DNA from: Copromyces sp. CBS 386.78
Lineage: Eukaryota; Ascomycota; Sordariomycetes; Sordariales; Sordariaceae
Direction of reading: 5' to 3'
NCBI GenBank assembly: GCA_030685235.1
Contig: MU839153.1
Location: forward strand, 165,103 to 229,102
Length of the DNA: 64,000 nucleotides
A program made the position numbers and the translations under genes. Below are positions 10,863-22,200 of the stretch, piece by piece. How positions within the stretch are numbered: position 1 is the first letter of the stretch; each line of letters begins with the position of its first letter. The notes beneath the pieces are model-generated. The model saw only the letters and a list, made by a program, of their open reading frames with translations, was not told the DNA's origin and did no database searches.

Positions 10863-12897
10863 GTGCGTCCCTCGTGCAGGCGCTGATTTGGGCCAACCTG
10901 AGGATTAATCTTGGCGATCCACGGGTTTGTATGGTAATCGGTTAATGAGAGCATTAGGCGTTTGGGGAGGTATGGAAAAGTCGACGAGACAAAATTGGAC
11001 AACAACAGGTCCGGTGTGAGTGTCATTCCCTTTTGGAGGGGGAGTATTGTACCAACAACAACAACAGGGGAAAAGGAGGTTTGACTCGTGTTAGCTTACA
11101 ATGATTTGTACAGGACGCCTGACGAACATCTCGCGATCCGAATCGAACCCCAAAGATAGTTGCCGACGATTGTTGTCGTTGGTTCGAGGAGACATGAATA
11201 CGAAGATCAAGATAACATACAAGATTTCAACATGGTGGCTCGCCCGTTTCCATCCGTGCTGGTATGTGCAAGTTTTCTTCTATCTTTGGATCTTGTATCC
11301 ATATTGGTCTACCCTCTTCACCTCTCTGTCTTGCCTAGCCATATTTCTTTTCGGTCGGACCAACCCGATGTTGCATCTCATCGTACTTGGTGTACCATGT
11401 TGGAAGCCTGTACAACCCAGCACATGGCCAAAACCAGTTTTGCCTTTCCTGTGGATGCATGTCATCAACAACTGACCAATGACATCTGCTGAAGCAGTCG
11501 TTGTATACAATGGCGATTCGGATTACTTACCTGTAAAACCCACCGATGCCCAAGCGACCTGAACCATGCATTTTCCAATCCAATCTCGAAATATTTGGGA
11601 ACGATGTCCGCTCGGTCAGCCCTAAGCGTGGGCCCGATCGAGACTGCTGCGCCATCCATCATGTGCCGCGCGTATCTCTCGGGGGAAACATCCCAGCCCA
11701 GTTTCTCTCTGTCTCGCTGTACGACCAGGAAAAACCTAGCCGGCACTTCAGCTGGAGGCTCCTGGACAGATACACAGTACGGTACCGCCGAGTTGGGTCG
11801 GCGTTGTCAGTTCCAATAGCTTAATACTTGTCCGAGCTCCGAGGATCATTCCCAAACCTCAAGGTGCTCAACTCAACACGCCCTTTTCCCCCAACCCCAG
11901 GCCCCGACCACACTACGGTATCACGTCATCATATCCTACATTGAAGGCACAAGTGTGCGTGGCAACAAGACACTGATACAGGTGATTCATCGTGATCTAG
12001 TCATGGACAGGTGGTCGGTCTCTTCTTCGACTGGGTCCTTTTCTTTTGCCCATGCATACCGTGTACTCTCTGCAATGTCATCTCTCTTTCCACGTGCCCC
12101 CGTCCTACCCCCAAATTGTTTCCATTGCTACCTGGTCTTGTGGTCTCGTGGCCTGAGGAATCAGGGGTGGAGTCACGGTATCTGCCGAGGCTGCCGTTGG
12201 ACGACGATTCCAAGACTCGACAAGTGGGAAAGACTGAAGAATCATTCTAGGACCTCGTCTTCATTTTGCTCCACTGGCTGGTTCACCGAACCAGATTATC
12301 CCTAGACAGTGTCCTGCTGTTGTTGCTGCCTTGGGGCCTTGGTGCCTCGGAGACTTGCGGACTACGAACACATTGTTGTCGTCGGGGGCGACTACGAGAA
12401 AGCTTACAGAAGTCACTGTCCGGAAGTGATTTCTTCATATTCCCATACTGGTTCACCGACCGAAAGGACCACTTACGGATGGCGACTTTTTTTTCCGTCG
12501 ATGGCAGACAGTGATGTTGTTGGTGCCTTGGTGCCTCGGAGCTTTGCGGACTCCGAAGACACTTTTGGGAGCTGCCAGAGAGCTTACAGAGCTTTGCGCA
12601 TTAGCGTTCATTGTCGAGTTCACCGCCGTGCCGGACTTCAAACCACACATACAGCGCCAAATGGTTGTTGATGTCCTAAATGCTCATCATATAAAGAGAT
12701 GATGCCTTGTCGTCGGTGTCGCTTCTTATGGTGGGTGTTGTAGATACCCTCAACTCTTTAGCGATTTCTCCCACGGCAGTTTCCTCACTGAGTAATAACC
12801 GCCGTTTTAACCCCATAACCCAGACTATCTCACAAGGATTTCATTCTTGCACTCACAGCCGCTTTCCACTCAAAACCCCCAACAGAAAGAAGACAAA
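10863..12897. other. Non-coding stretch with a diverged tandem duplication
   Basis: About 2 kb with overlapping short frames on both strands and no recognisable protein or RNA gene. The part just after 10862 is presumably 3' UTR of the SR-protein gene. The one structure I see is a roughly 180-190 bp tandem duplication between about 12,270 and 12,620, listed separately. Confidence 0.4.
12270..12620. repeat. Diverged tandem duplication, unit about 180-190 bp
   Basis: Three landmarks recur in the same order: GGTTCACCGA (about 12,280 and 12,451), CCTTGGTGCCTCGGAG (12,337 and 12,526) and AGCTTACAGA (12,401 and 12,581). The offsets vary (about 171, 189, 180), so indels have accumulated. One plus-strand frame reads GALVPR in both units but has no other support as a gene. 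Confidence 0.55.
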
Positions 12898-13161
12898 ATG
12901 GTGATGATATCCTCCGTCTTTACTACCTTTTCTTCCACCAGGGACCCAAACCCTGTTGAACTTGTCCCCACCAACAACCACCAACACGATGCCCCCGGCT
13001 TCTTCTTCTTCCCAGAACTGTACCATGCTGTTCAAGTTCCCTTCAACATCAGCCTCCCTAACCCTCCTCGGCCGCCTACACCTGGACCGACGACGCCCAG
13101 ACCGGGACCTTTGTCACCGAGACCTAATGTGCCGAGTCCACCGCCTACGCCGAGGAAATGA
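12898..13161 (+). CDS. Possible small proline-rich protein
   Basis: An 87-residue frame whose ATG has a good context (GACAAAATGG). The N-terminal half is unremarkable; the C-terminal half is a Pro-rich run (PPRPPTPGPTTPRP and similar). There is no recognised domain and no convincing signal peptide. The frame also opens upstream at 12,847, but the ATG at 12,898 has the better context. It may be a real small gene or a chance frame in a CT-rich tract; I cannot decide. Confidence 0.25.
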   Translation: MVMISSVFTTFSSTRDPNPVELVPTNNHQHDAPGFFFFPELYHAVQVPFNISLPNPPRPPTPGPTTPRPGPLSPRPNVPSPPPTPRK

Positions 13162-13699
13162 GGAAATGAGTTGTGGTAAGTAAGGTACATATCTTCTTAC
13201 TACCTACTATTGTTTGCCAGCAGACGGGAGCCATGGTGACTGATATATTGCATGAACAATCTCAGGCGGGCAGGGCATGTCATAGGGTTCGTGTTACACA
13301 AACCCCTAGGCTTCAAACATGGCGCGCCTGACTTATTGACAAAATCCAAGTCATTGACCATGTACTGAGTGAGCATTGGATGTAACGTAGCAAATTAGCC
13401 ATCAACAGATGTTCCAACGGGATGGGAAGCCTGTGTGTCGACTACCGGGCGAGACTGGACAGTGAAGTGAGACTCAGCCTTACAGGGCTGCATGCATGTC
13501 ATCCCGCCTCGTCGAGAAAATGAGGAGACCAGATTGCGGGAAGAACGACGGGAGGTGTAGAATGTATATTAAGGTGTTCACAATTTTCTATTAGGTGGCT
13601 ACCTACCTAGTGACCAAGGGTGGGGGGAATGTCAGAAAAAAGAAGGAAAGAAAAAACGATCAAGTATCGAAGTGATAAAAAGAGGCCAAAATGAGAATT

Positions 13700-13780
13700 A
13701 CCCTACCAGGGAGTTGAACCCTGCGCTGCGGAAGACTCGAGTTTGAGAATCCGCCATGTTAACCGATACACCAGTAGGGT
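13700..13780 (-). tRNA. tRNA-Glu(CTC) with a short intron
   Basis: Read on the minus strand it folds as a clean cloverleaf: a 7-bp acceptor (ACCCTAC with GTAGGGT), a D arm GTGT/ACAT with GG in the loop, an anticodon stem GCGGA/TCCGC and a T arm CAGGG-TTCAACT-CCCTG. The region between the anticodon stem strands is 17 nt, ten more than a normal loop, which fits an intron after position 37. U33 is followed by CTC, the glutamate (GAG) anticodon. The D arm GGTGTA...CGGTTAACAT is typical of eukaryotic tRNA-Glu. A T-rich stretch follows the 3' end on the minus strand. Confidence 0.8.
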
Positions 13781-14940
13781 GTTTTTGGTTCCCTTGCTTG
13801 TTGGAAATTGGCGGGAAAGAATATTGCTTATATTAGGCCGTTTGTTGTCCGTTTGTTTGAGAAGGGGCGAGTTTGCCGCTGTGTTGGGATAGGGAAGGAG
13901 CAGAATGCGAAGGTGGAGGACGGGTACTTAGCTGCTCCTCTTTTTTTCTGTTCAGGTCCTGCCAAAGGCAGACAGTTATGAGCATCTACTATTTGAATAA
14001 TGCTGCCTGTTGAGATAAATCTGACTGGAAAATCAGATTGGAAAAATAGGAAAAATAGGAAAAGCCACGGTTCGTCCAACTCATGTCAGACACTCGGTCA
14101 TTGTGGAAAACTCAGTGGTCCAAACCGCGTTGAGTCGGCTTGACCATTTTCATAGGTTCAAAGAGAAACGATAGCTGAACTGTCAGATTCATGATCATCT
14201 TTTCTTGATGTCGAGGAGTTGATGCTCTTCCCGACTTGGATGGAGGACCTTGATGGTTTCGAATTGGGGACCAGACGGCCTGGCAGCTGCAGGGCGCGTT
14301 GACACTGCCAGCACATGCCCAAGACCTGACAGGATGCTCGACAAGGGGCCCTGACAGAAAATTCTTGGCTTACCGAATGGGATCCACTTATGTAAGCAAG
14401 GGACTTTATATCGGCCAATCACCACCAAGACCGGTAGGCAGCGATAAGCTGATAAACCACTGATAAGATCCGGCTGACCCACGGGACATGAGGAAAAAAA
14501 GAATTCTGGTGGGGTTCTTTTGTTTCGCTGTCATTGTCCAAAGAGGTCCTCCGCTAAAATCCCAAAATGCCCCAAAGTCCACCGCTCCCCAGGGACCCGC
14601 CACCGCCTTCCAATCCCCTCCTTGTCCCAGTCCACACCCGCAGTCCGACTCCAGCAGCAGACACTGCGTCGAGTGTGCAGTCTTTTGCATTTTTCCCGTT
14701 CTTCCCTTTCCCTTTCTCTTTTCTTTTTTCCTGCTTCACCTCCAAAACCAACCACACCCACCATCATCCGATCTGTCTGCGTTTGCGACAGCATCACCAA
14801 GGCTCCCTTTCTTCCCCCCCTCCGCCTTGTGTCGCTACGGGCATTTCTCGCCCTAGGTCCTCTATCAGAGACCGTCTCTTTTTGACACTCCCCAATCTCC
14901 CCTCTTTATATACCAGAAAACCCAACAAAAAAACACAGCC
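13781..14940. other. Upstream region of elongation factor 3
   Basis: Holds the presumed promoter and leader of the EF3 gene. From about 14,560 to 14,930 the plus strand is strongly pyrimidine-rich (runs such as CCCTTTCCCTTTCTC), common upstream of highly expressed fungal genes. Frames here and on the opposite strand are composition shadows. No RNA gene seen. Confidence 0.5.
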
Positions 14941-17900
14941 ATGACTGTTCCTATCATGGTCGCTGATGTTGGCGCCGCGCCGCCCGTCAGCCAGCAAGAC
15001 GTTGCCTCTATCCTCGACACTGTCTTGACCGCAAAGACGTCGCAAGCCTCCATCGATGCCGCCTACGGTCTCTGCGAACTCCTCCTCCAGTCCTACGGCT
15101 ACCGTGGCCTCGAATTCTACGGTGTCCTCTCCGAACTCAAGAAGGCCGCCGCCGACAAGAAGAGCGGTCTCAAGCGCGAAGGCGCCCAGAACCTCCTCGG
15201 CGCCATCTTCGAGAAGTTCCCTCCTCGCCAGCCCGCCAGCGAGACCCTCCTCACATCCACGGAAGCCGGCCTTGTCGCCTGCGCTCTCGACGCCCTTGCC
15301 GATAAGGGTGCCGTCGTCCGCGAGGCTGCCCAGTACGGTCTCGATGCTCTCTACAACAACCTGAGCCCCGAGGCTCTCGTCGTCGGTCTTCTCCCTACTC
15401 TCATCGCGTACCTGGAGAAGCCCACAGGCAAGTGGCAGGGAACCATTGGTGCCTACCAGCTGATCGAAAAGATTTCCATCAAGGCCCAGATCACACTCGG
15501 TACCACCAAGGAGGAGGCTGCCGAGCAGGATGTTCTCCGCGAGTCCATGGGTACCAAGCTCGCTCGCTTGATCCCCATTGTCGAGGGCGGCATGCTCGAC
15601 ATGAAGACTGAGGTCGCCAAGCAGGCTGTCAAGACTATGAACGCTCTTACCACCCTGCTCTCCAATGACGATGTCGCTCCTCGCATTCCTCTCCTTGTCG
15701 AGACCATGCAGCAGCCCTCGGCTGCCGCCGTCCAGAAGGCCATCCACGCCCTTTCCATGACCACCTTCGTGGCCATCGTCACCGCCCCTGTCCTCGCCCT
15801 CCTTACCCCCTTCTTGGAGCGCTCTCTCAACAATCCCGGCACTCCCCAAGAAGTCCTCCGCCAGACGGTCGTCATTACCGAGAACTTGACCAAGCTCGTC
15901 CACGACCCCATCGAGGCTCGTACTTTCCTTCCCAAGCTCCAGCCCGGCATCAGGGGCGTTGTCGACCGCGCCTCTCTCCCCGAGGTTCGTGAGATAGCCA
16001 CTCGCGCTCTCGCTGTCATGGACAAGGCCATGGGTTCCGACCAGGACAAGGTCATCGAGCGCACACACGCTGAGGACGTTGGCAAGGTCTTGGACGCCGA
16101 GGTCAAGAAGGCCGGTGGCGTTACTGGCGACCCCGTCGTCTACCAGGCTGTCCGCCAGTACGTTGGCGAGATGGTTGCCGAGGATGTCAACCACCGCCAC
16201 TGCAACCGCATTGCTGCCAGAACCGGCCCTTACCTCAACTTCCTCGTCGCTGATCCTGTCGCTGTCGGCGAGGCCGTTCAGAAGCACTTCGTCGACGAGG
16301 ATGCCATCAAGTATGGTGTTCCCGAGAAGGAGGACGACGGCGAGATCGAGATTGTCAACGCCGACTTCTCCCTTGCCTACGGTGGTATGCTTCTGCTCCA
16401 GCACACCAACCTTCGCCTGCTCAAGGGTCACCGTTACGGTCTCTGCGGTCGCAACGGTGCCGGCAAGTCTACCCTCATGAAGGCCATTGCTTCCGGCAAG
16501 CTCGAGGGTTTCCCTTCGCAGGATGTTCTCCGTACCTGCTACGTTGAGCACAACCAGGGCGAGGATGCCGATATTACCATTCTTGACTTCATGGCCAAGG
16601 ATCCTACCATTGCCTCGGAGGGTCGCGAGCGCATTTCTGAAGTTCTTGCCGAGTTCGGTTTCACAGCTGGCCCTGAGGGTCGTCAGTCGCAAAAGGTCGG
16701 CTCGCTCTCCGGTGGTTGGAAGATGAAGCTCGCCTTGGCCCGTGCTATGCTTCAGAAGGCTGATGTCCTGTTGCTCGACGAACCTACTAACCATCTCGAT
16801 GTTGCCAACATCAAGTGGCTCGAGGAGTACCTCAAGGCGCACACCGATATCACCTCCCTGATTGTTTCTCACGACTCCGGTTTCCTCGACAACGTCACCA
16901 CCGACATCTACCACTACGAGCCCAACAAGAAGCTTGGCCACTACAAGGGAAACCTCGCTGCCTTTGTCAACGTCCGCCCCGAGGCCAAGGCCTACTACAC
17001 CCTCTCTGCCTCCAACGTCCAGTTCAAGTTCCCTCCTCCCGGTATCTTGTCCGGCGTCAAGTCGGCGACTCGTGCCATTATCCGTATGACGGATGTCTCT
17101 TTCACCTACCCCAACGCCCCCAAGCCTTCGCTCAGCGGTGTCACCTGCCAGCTTACCCTCTCCTCCCGCGTGGCCATTATCGGCCCCAACGGTGCTGGCA
17201 AGTCTACTCTGATCAAGTTGCTCACCGGCGAGGTCATCCCCACCCAGGGCAAGGTCGAGAAGCACCCCAACCTCCGTATCGGCTACATCAAGCAGCACGC
17301 TCTTGAGCACGTTGAGATGCATCTCGAAAAGACCCCCAACCAGTACCTGCAGTGGCGTTACCAGCACGGTGATGATCGTGAGGTCCACATGAAGCAGACC
17401 CGCCAGTTGACGGACGCCGATAAGGAGCAGATGGATAAGTTTGTCGATATCGGTGATGGCAAGGGCAAGAGGCAGGTTGAGGCCCTGGTCGGTCGTCAGA
17501 AGTACAAGAAGACCTTCCAGTATGAGGTGTAAGTTTCCCCGTTTCTCTCTCTGTACAAATGATCAGCAGCTAACAAGCAACAGCAAATGGCGCAACTTCA
17601 TCCCCAAGCACAACACCATGATCTCCCGCGAGACCCTTCTCGAACTCGGCTTCCAGAAGCTCATCCAGGAATTCGACGATCACGAGTCCTCGCGCGAGGG
17701 TCTCGGTTACCGTGAGCTCCAACCCGCTGTCATCTCCAAGCATTTCGAGGATCTCGGTCTCGACCCCGAGATCGCCAACCACAACGAGATCGGCTCGCTC
17801 TCCGGTGGTCAGAAGGTCAAGGTCGTCATCGCCGGTGCCATGTGGAACAACCCCCACATGTTGGTTCTTGACGAGCCTACTAACTTCTTGGATCGTGACT

Positions 17901-18340
17901 CGCTGGGTGGTCTCGCCGTCGCCATCCGCGACTTCAAGGGTGGTGTCGTCATGATCTCCCATAACGAAGAGTTCGTTGGCGCTCTCGCCTCCGAGACATG
18001 GAACGTCGTCGACGGCCGCGTCACCCACAAGGGCCAGAACGCCGCTGCTCTCGACCGCTTCGAGGACAGCAGCAAGCCTGCCTCTGCCGTCACCAGCGGC
18101 TTGAACACCCCCATGGGCCTGAGCGAGCCTTCCACTGCCGTCAACTCGGGCGCCGAGGATAACGGCTCCCTGGGCGTTACCGGCGACAGCATGACCTTCA
18201 AGGCCAAGAAGAAGAAGAAGATGACCAAGAAGGATATGAAGGAGCGCGAGGCTCGCAGGAGACTGAGGCACATTGAGTGGCTCAACAGCCCCAAGGGAAC
18301 GCCGCATCCTAAGGATACGGATGATGAGGGTGATGATTAA
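14941..18340 (+). CDS. tef3: Translation elongation factor 3 (ABC-F ATPase)
   Basis: Fungal elongation factor 3, the cytosolic ribosome-bound ATPase that helps release deacylated tRNA from the E site. Exons 14941-17528 and 17584-18340 encode 1,114 residues; the donor is GTAAGT, the branch site CTAAC, the acceptor CAG. HEAT repeats and a helical bundle occupy about residues 15-450. ABC1 has Walker A GRNGAGKS (503-510), signature LSGGW (about 589) and Walker B LLLDEPTNHLD (about 610). ABC2 has GPNGAGKS (748-755), LSGGQ (about 936) and LVLDEPTNFLD. A chromodomain-like insertion lies within ABC2 (about 810-900) and the intron falls in it. The C-terminus is Lys/Arg-rich (KAKKKKKMTKKD), as in EF3. 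The protein is somewhat longer than yeast EF3 (1,044), partly at the N-terminus. A long open frame on the opposite strand is a codon-bias shadow. Confidence 0.97.
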
Positions 18341-18914
18341 GTGTGCTTTACAAAGAAGGAAGATGGGTTTTTGCATACCTAGCATGGATGGGCTGAGTGT
18401 TGCTCTTGCGTTGCAGTTTAGCGATATCCAAAGATGTGTAGCGAAGAAGACATGCGAAGGAAGAAAAAAGCGAAGAGATGGTTTAGAATGGCCTTTCTCA
18501 GTGGGGCTGAATGGAATTTGGGACTTTTCCGGGCTCGAATATCAATAGGGGAACGAAGGGGGGATAGATTAGAAGGCGTTTTTTTTTGTTTTGCTTTGCG
18601 ACTGCTTGGGTTTCCTTAAAAGCTTTCAGAAAGACGGCATTGTTTATAGAGCTAGATGATGATGGAACCAACTTCCTCCCATTCATTACCTTTCGCCCAG
18701 TGACCAGTGACTATCACTCACGCCGAGCCTTTGACCCTGTCTCGAGCCTCTTCACCTCTTCACCTCCCCAGCCTCACTACAATTCCACACATGGTTACAA
18801 ATTCTTTTTTTCCCCGCTCCTACGAGCGGCAATTATAGAGCTATTCATTCATAGCCCCATCTCCCCATCTACCGCTCATATATAGAAATCGGAAGCTATC
18901 CATCCTCCTCCAAA
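18341..18914. other. 3' flank of EF3
   Basis: EF3 3' UTR and spacer. Short overlapping frames only; I see no gene. Confidence 0.5.
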
Positions 18915-19019
18915 TCGGGTACGGTGTAGCTAGCGGTAACATGGTTGACTCTCCCTTTGTTCACAAGTGTCTGTTTTTTTTTTTCTCAACAGCCCCGGGG
19001 TTTGACTCCCGGTATGCGA
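18915..19019 (+). pseudogene. tRNA-Glu(CTC)-like gene, probably a pseudogene
   Basis: The D arm GGTGTAGC...GGTAACAT and the anticodon stem GTTGA/TCAAC with CTC after U33 are tRNA-Glu-like. The acceptor strands TCGGGTA and TATGCGA pair at six of seven positions, and the T arm has one extra G. About 30 nt separate the anticodon from the 3' stem strand; this would be the intron, but it contains a run of 11 T, which should stop RNA polymerase III. I therefore call it a pseudogene. A functional tRNA with an unusual intron is the alternative. Confidence 0.5.
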
Positions 19020-19076
19020 GCGACAGCAATACAATACGTACGACCTTTTAGTTCACGGAACACTTTATTCCGTCTT

Positions 19077-19083
19077 TATAAAT
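19077..19083 (+). promoter_or_regulatory. TATA element of the 5S rRNA gene
   Basis: TATAAAT lies about 24-30 bp before the 5S start. Neurospora 5S genes are known to need a TATA element at about -29. Confidence 0.7.
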
Positions 19084-19106
19084 AACAGGAAACAGTAATA
19101 ATTACT

Positions 19107-19225
19107 ACATACGACCATACCCACTGGAAAACTCGGGATCCCGTCTGCTCTCCCATAGATAAGCCAGTGAGGGCCAGACTAGTAGTTGGGTCGGTGACGA
19201 CCAGCGAATCCCTGGTGTTGTATGT
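19107..19225 (+). rRNA. 5S ribosomal RNA (dispersed gene)
   Basis: 119 bp starting ACATACGACCATA and ending GTTGTATGT; the two ends pair as helix I. Recognisable conserved blocks are AACTCGGGATCCCGTC, CTCTCCCATAGATAAGCC, AGTAGTTGGGTCGGTGACGA and CCAGCGAATCCC; the last two cover the internal A- and C-box promoter elements bound by TFIIIA. T-runs (TTTT from about 19,236) follow as terminator. Neurospora is unusual in having 5S genes scattered singly, in several sequence types, instead of in tandem arrays; this solitary copy fits. Which isotype it is cannot be assigned by eye. Confidence 0.93.
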
Positions 19226-22200
19226 CTTAAGATTCTTTTACTCTTTCTTCCCTTCTTTTTTTCCCGCTCTCATTTCTAATTCTTTGGGCCACATCCTGTC
19301 CTGTCCCATTACTACATACAACCGGGATAATAAGTAGCTTCCAACCCTTCGACATTGATCATATCACCAATTGTTTCGAAATCTTGGACGACAGTAAGTA
19401 GTATCTCAGTAGAAACCTCACGGTGGCATTTTCGATGCTCCATGTTGCATGTAGCATAGTAAAGTAAATCACCAGATCTGGCACGGTCATCTACACCCAT
19501 CCATGAGTCACGACGGCTCTCGCGGGCCTTGACCCCGCCCGGCGCCCGCCATCGATCAAGCTCAAGATTTAGATTAGTCCTCAGCTTTACCTCTCGAGGG
19601 ATGGATGCTATCGTCGCTCGATCTAGCTCCAGTGAATGGCAGGCAGTGATGTCTCTTCACGATGCATCAACCTGTCCGATTCGGGAATCCCATTCGATGC
19701 AATCAATGTCTCTTCTCACTCTTGGGCATAGTCTACCTACCTACTTAAAAAGATACTATCAAGGCCTTGAAAAAATCCTATTCTGGTCTCGGTTTGAGAC
19801 TGTCTGAAATTGTGGACCTCTCATCTCATCCAGCTCAAGCTTTTCTCCAAGTCAGCTGGAATCACCAGGACGTTCTATGCACTCAGGACCTGTAATCAAT
19901 ACACCGACCGAGTTTCAATGCATAACTTTACCCAAAAAAACGCCCATTGCCCTCTATCCGAGGCCTGGGTTATATTTCAGAATATTCCAGCAAATCCATG
20001 AAGATGGAAACAATTGTCATGGACAAAAAGGCTCAACTGGCCTCAGACTACCTTATCGACTTGTGCAGCGCAGAAGCAGCAAGACCGTTAGGTCTAGTCT
20101 AGAATCTGGACCACCTACCTGCTGAAGGGAAGCGCACGTGCACTGGCAGCGGCAGGACGGATCAAATACTGGGCCATTCAAGTATCAGTATCAGCACTTC
20201 TGCTTTCTCAGTGTCAGCGTTTATCTGCATCTTTGATAAGAACCAGAGCTGAAATGTCACATTGTCCTTTCCCAGTCTGCTCCCCAGACCCCCCTCAAAG
20301 CGTCAATGGGATGTAGAGGTGATAGTTCCGGTCTATCTTTTTGGCATCGATTGACGTCGCCGATATTAGCACACCGCATCTCCCTGTACCAAAGTCGATC
20401 TTCACCAGTTCCTGAATTTGTCATGGTCTCATGGACGGCAGGGCGGCAGGGCGGGTGAAGGCGGGTGATTGTTGATGTTGTGGCTTGCGTTGCGCTGTTC
20501 ATTTCTGTGTTGTTGGTGCTGCTGGTGTGGCGGATGTTGATCCATTCGGTATCCTTTGGTTGCTGCTGGGACGGAAACAGCGCCGATGACAGCAGTGGTT
20601 GAGATCGTGGCTGTATTGGGAGTTGTCACTTACACGACGGCCCGAGAATTCCACGCATACACGATGCGATTGGGTGATACATATCGCAAAGCGTGGGGGC
20701 TGGGGTGTGGTATCTTTAAGAGACATCTCCCGACCTCGGTCAGAACCGAAGATATAGTTCTAGATCTTCACTGCTTCCTGCACAGGAGTCTCTCCATCCG
20801 CGATAGCCGATAGAGCTGTCGTAAGAAGCTTTTTAGCTTCATGCTAGATCAATTGCCACTAGCATTTCCCGCCGGTTTGGAGACCTTGTGCTGCTCACCT
20901 AGCAACTGTCTCAAACCTCAAGAGGTTAACTCGGAGAAGATGGAGGGTGACATTGTGTACCATCCAGCGCCAAGAATTCGGATCTTCCAAGCGGATGAGG
21001 CGTTTTCGCGGATCCTGGTTATTGGCTCGCCTCCAAACCTCGTCAACCTCGAAAGGGGCTAGTGATGCAAAATGCCCAGAGCGCCGGTAGGACTGGATAA
21101 GAAAGTGAAGAAAGAGACGAAGAATAAAGTCTAACTATTGGTGAAAGGAAAGCTGAGCTGATGAGAATCGTCAGGACAGCGACAGACGCAGGTTGGAAGC
21201 AATGAAACGCTATCCCACGTGTTCTGCACTGCGAAGATCATCAAGCGGCGGAACTAATTGTCCGCAATATGACAGGAAGATATCGCAGAAGGGGAGAAAT
21301 AGTTGTGGTAAAGCATATTTTGGTCAAAAAAAAACCCGTGGGAAAAAAGTGGTTGGGAAAACGGAAGGTACCTTAGGTAGACTTGGCATGATGAACAGCG
21401 AAGCTTTTGTACCACGTGAAACTTCGTATCGGAGATTCAAGGCGTATTATGGCGTCCACGGCTTGCGCGATGCCAGCGGGAGTTCCCTCAGCTTGTGGGA
21501 GTATACACAGCAGCTGTTGGACAACATGAAAAGTGCGGAGGGGAGTACAGGAAAACCCACGAGCGAGTTACCTACCTATCTTCATGGGGGTCAGCGAGTA
21601 GGACACCGGGGGCACTGGTCGTCTGGTAAGGTGCAGGTGGTTCGGTAACACGGCCGAGCAAAGCCTGGCATGGAAATAGAAACCCAGACAACCAATAACT
21701 GGGCTCTTGACGAGTCTCAGTGATGGTCCAGGGATGAGGCGGCTGTACCAACCCAACAAGCCCCTGAACCAAGAAATCGGGCCAAGTCGAACAGCCTTGC
21801 CGTCGTCTGTACGATACGGGAGTTGGTGATGGTTATCAAGGTCCCATCCCACGAGAGTCCTAACTGGTTCCACGTGTGTGGAAATGCTAGGATGTCGGTA
21901 AAGTGCCGTCTTCAGTCGAGGTGCCGAAGCAGGTCTCACTGCCTAATCACTGCAGTGACCCAGGCAAAACGCTGGAACGGCGGCCGACCAAAAAGAAGCA
22001 TGGCCGAGGCGAATGTTGACTTGGGCCGTGGGCTTCGAATTGGCGAGGCTAACTTGTCATCTTTCCCGAAGTGGAAGCCAATAGAGGAGTTTCGTGGTGG
22101 AAATGATGTGGATGAATTGCTATTGCGATTCTCGCGAAAGGCCTGCCCGCTCCCGGTGGCCGGATTATCACGATCGTCAACAACAACAGATTTTTGGTGT

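Noticed and set aside
14794..17388. An 864-residue open frame antisense to elongation factor 3
   Set aside because: It mirrors the codon bias of EF3 (GAG/CTC-rich codons read backwards) and has no domain; a shadow frame.
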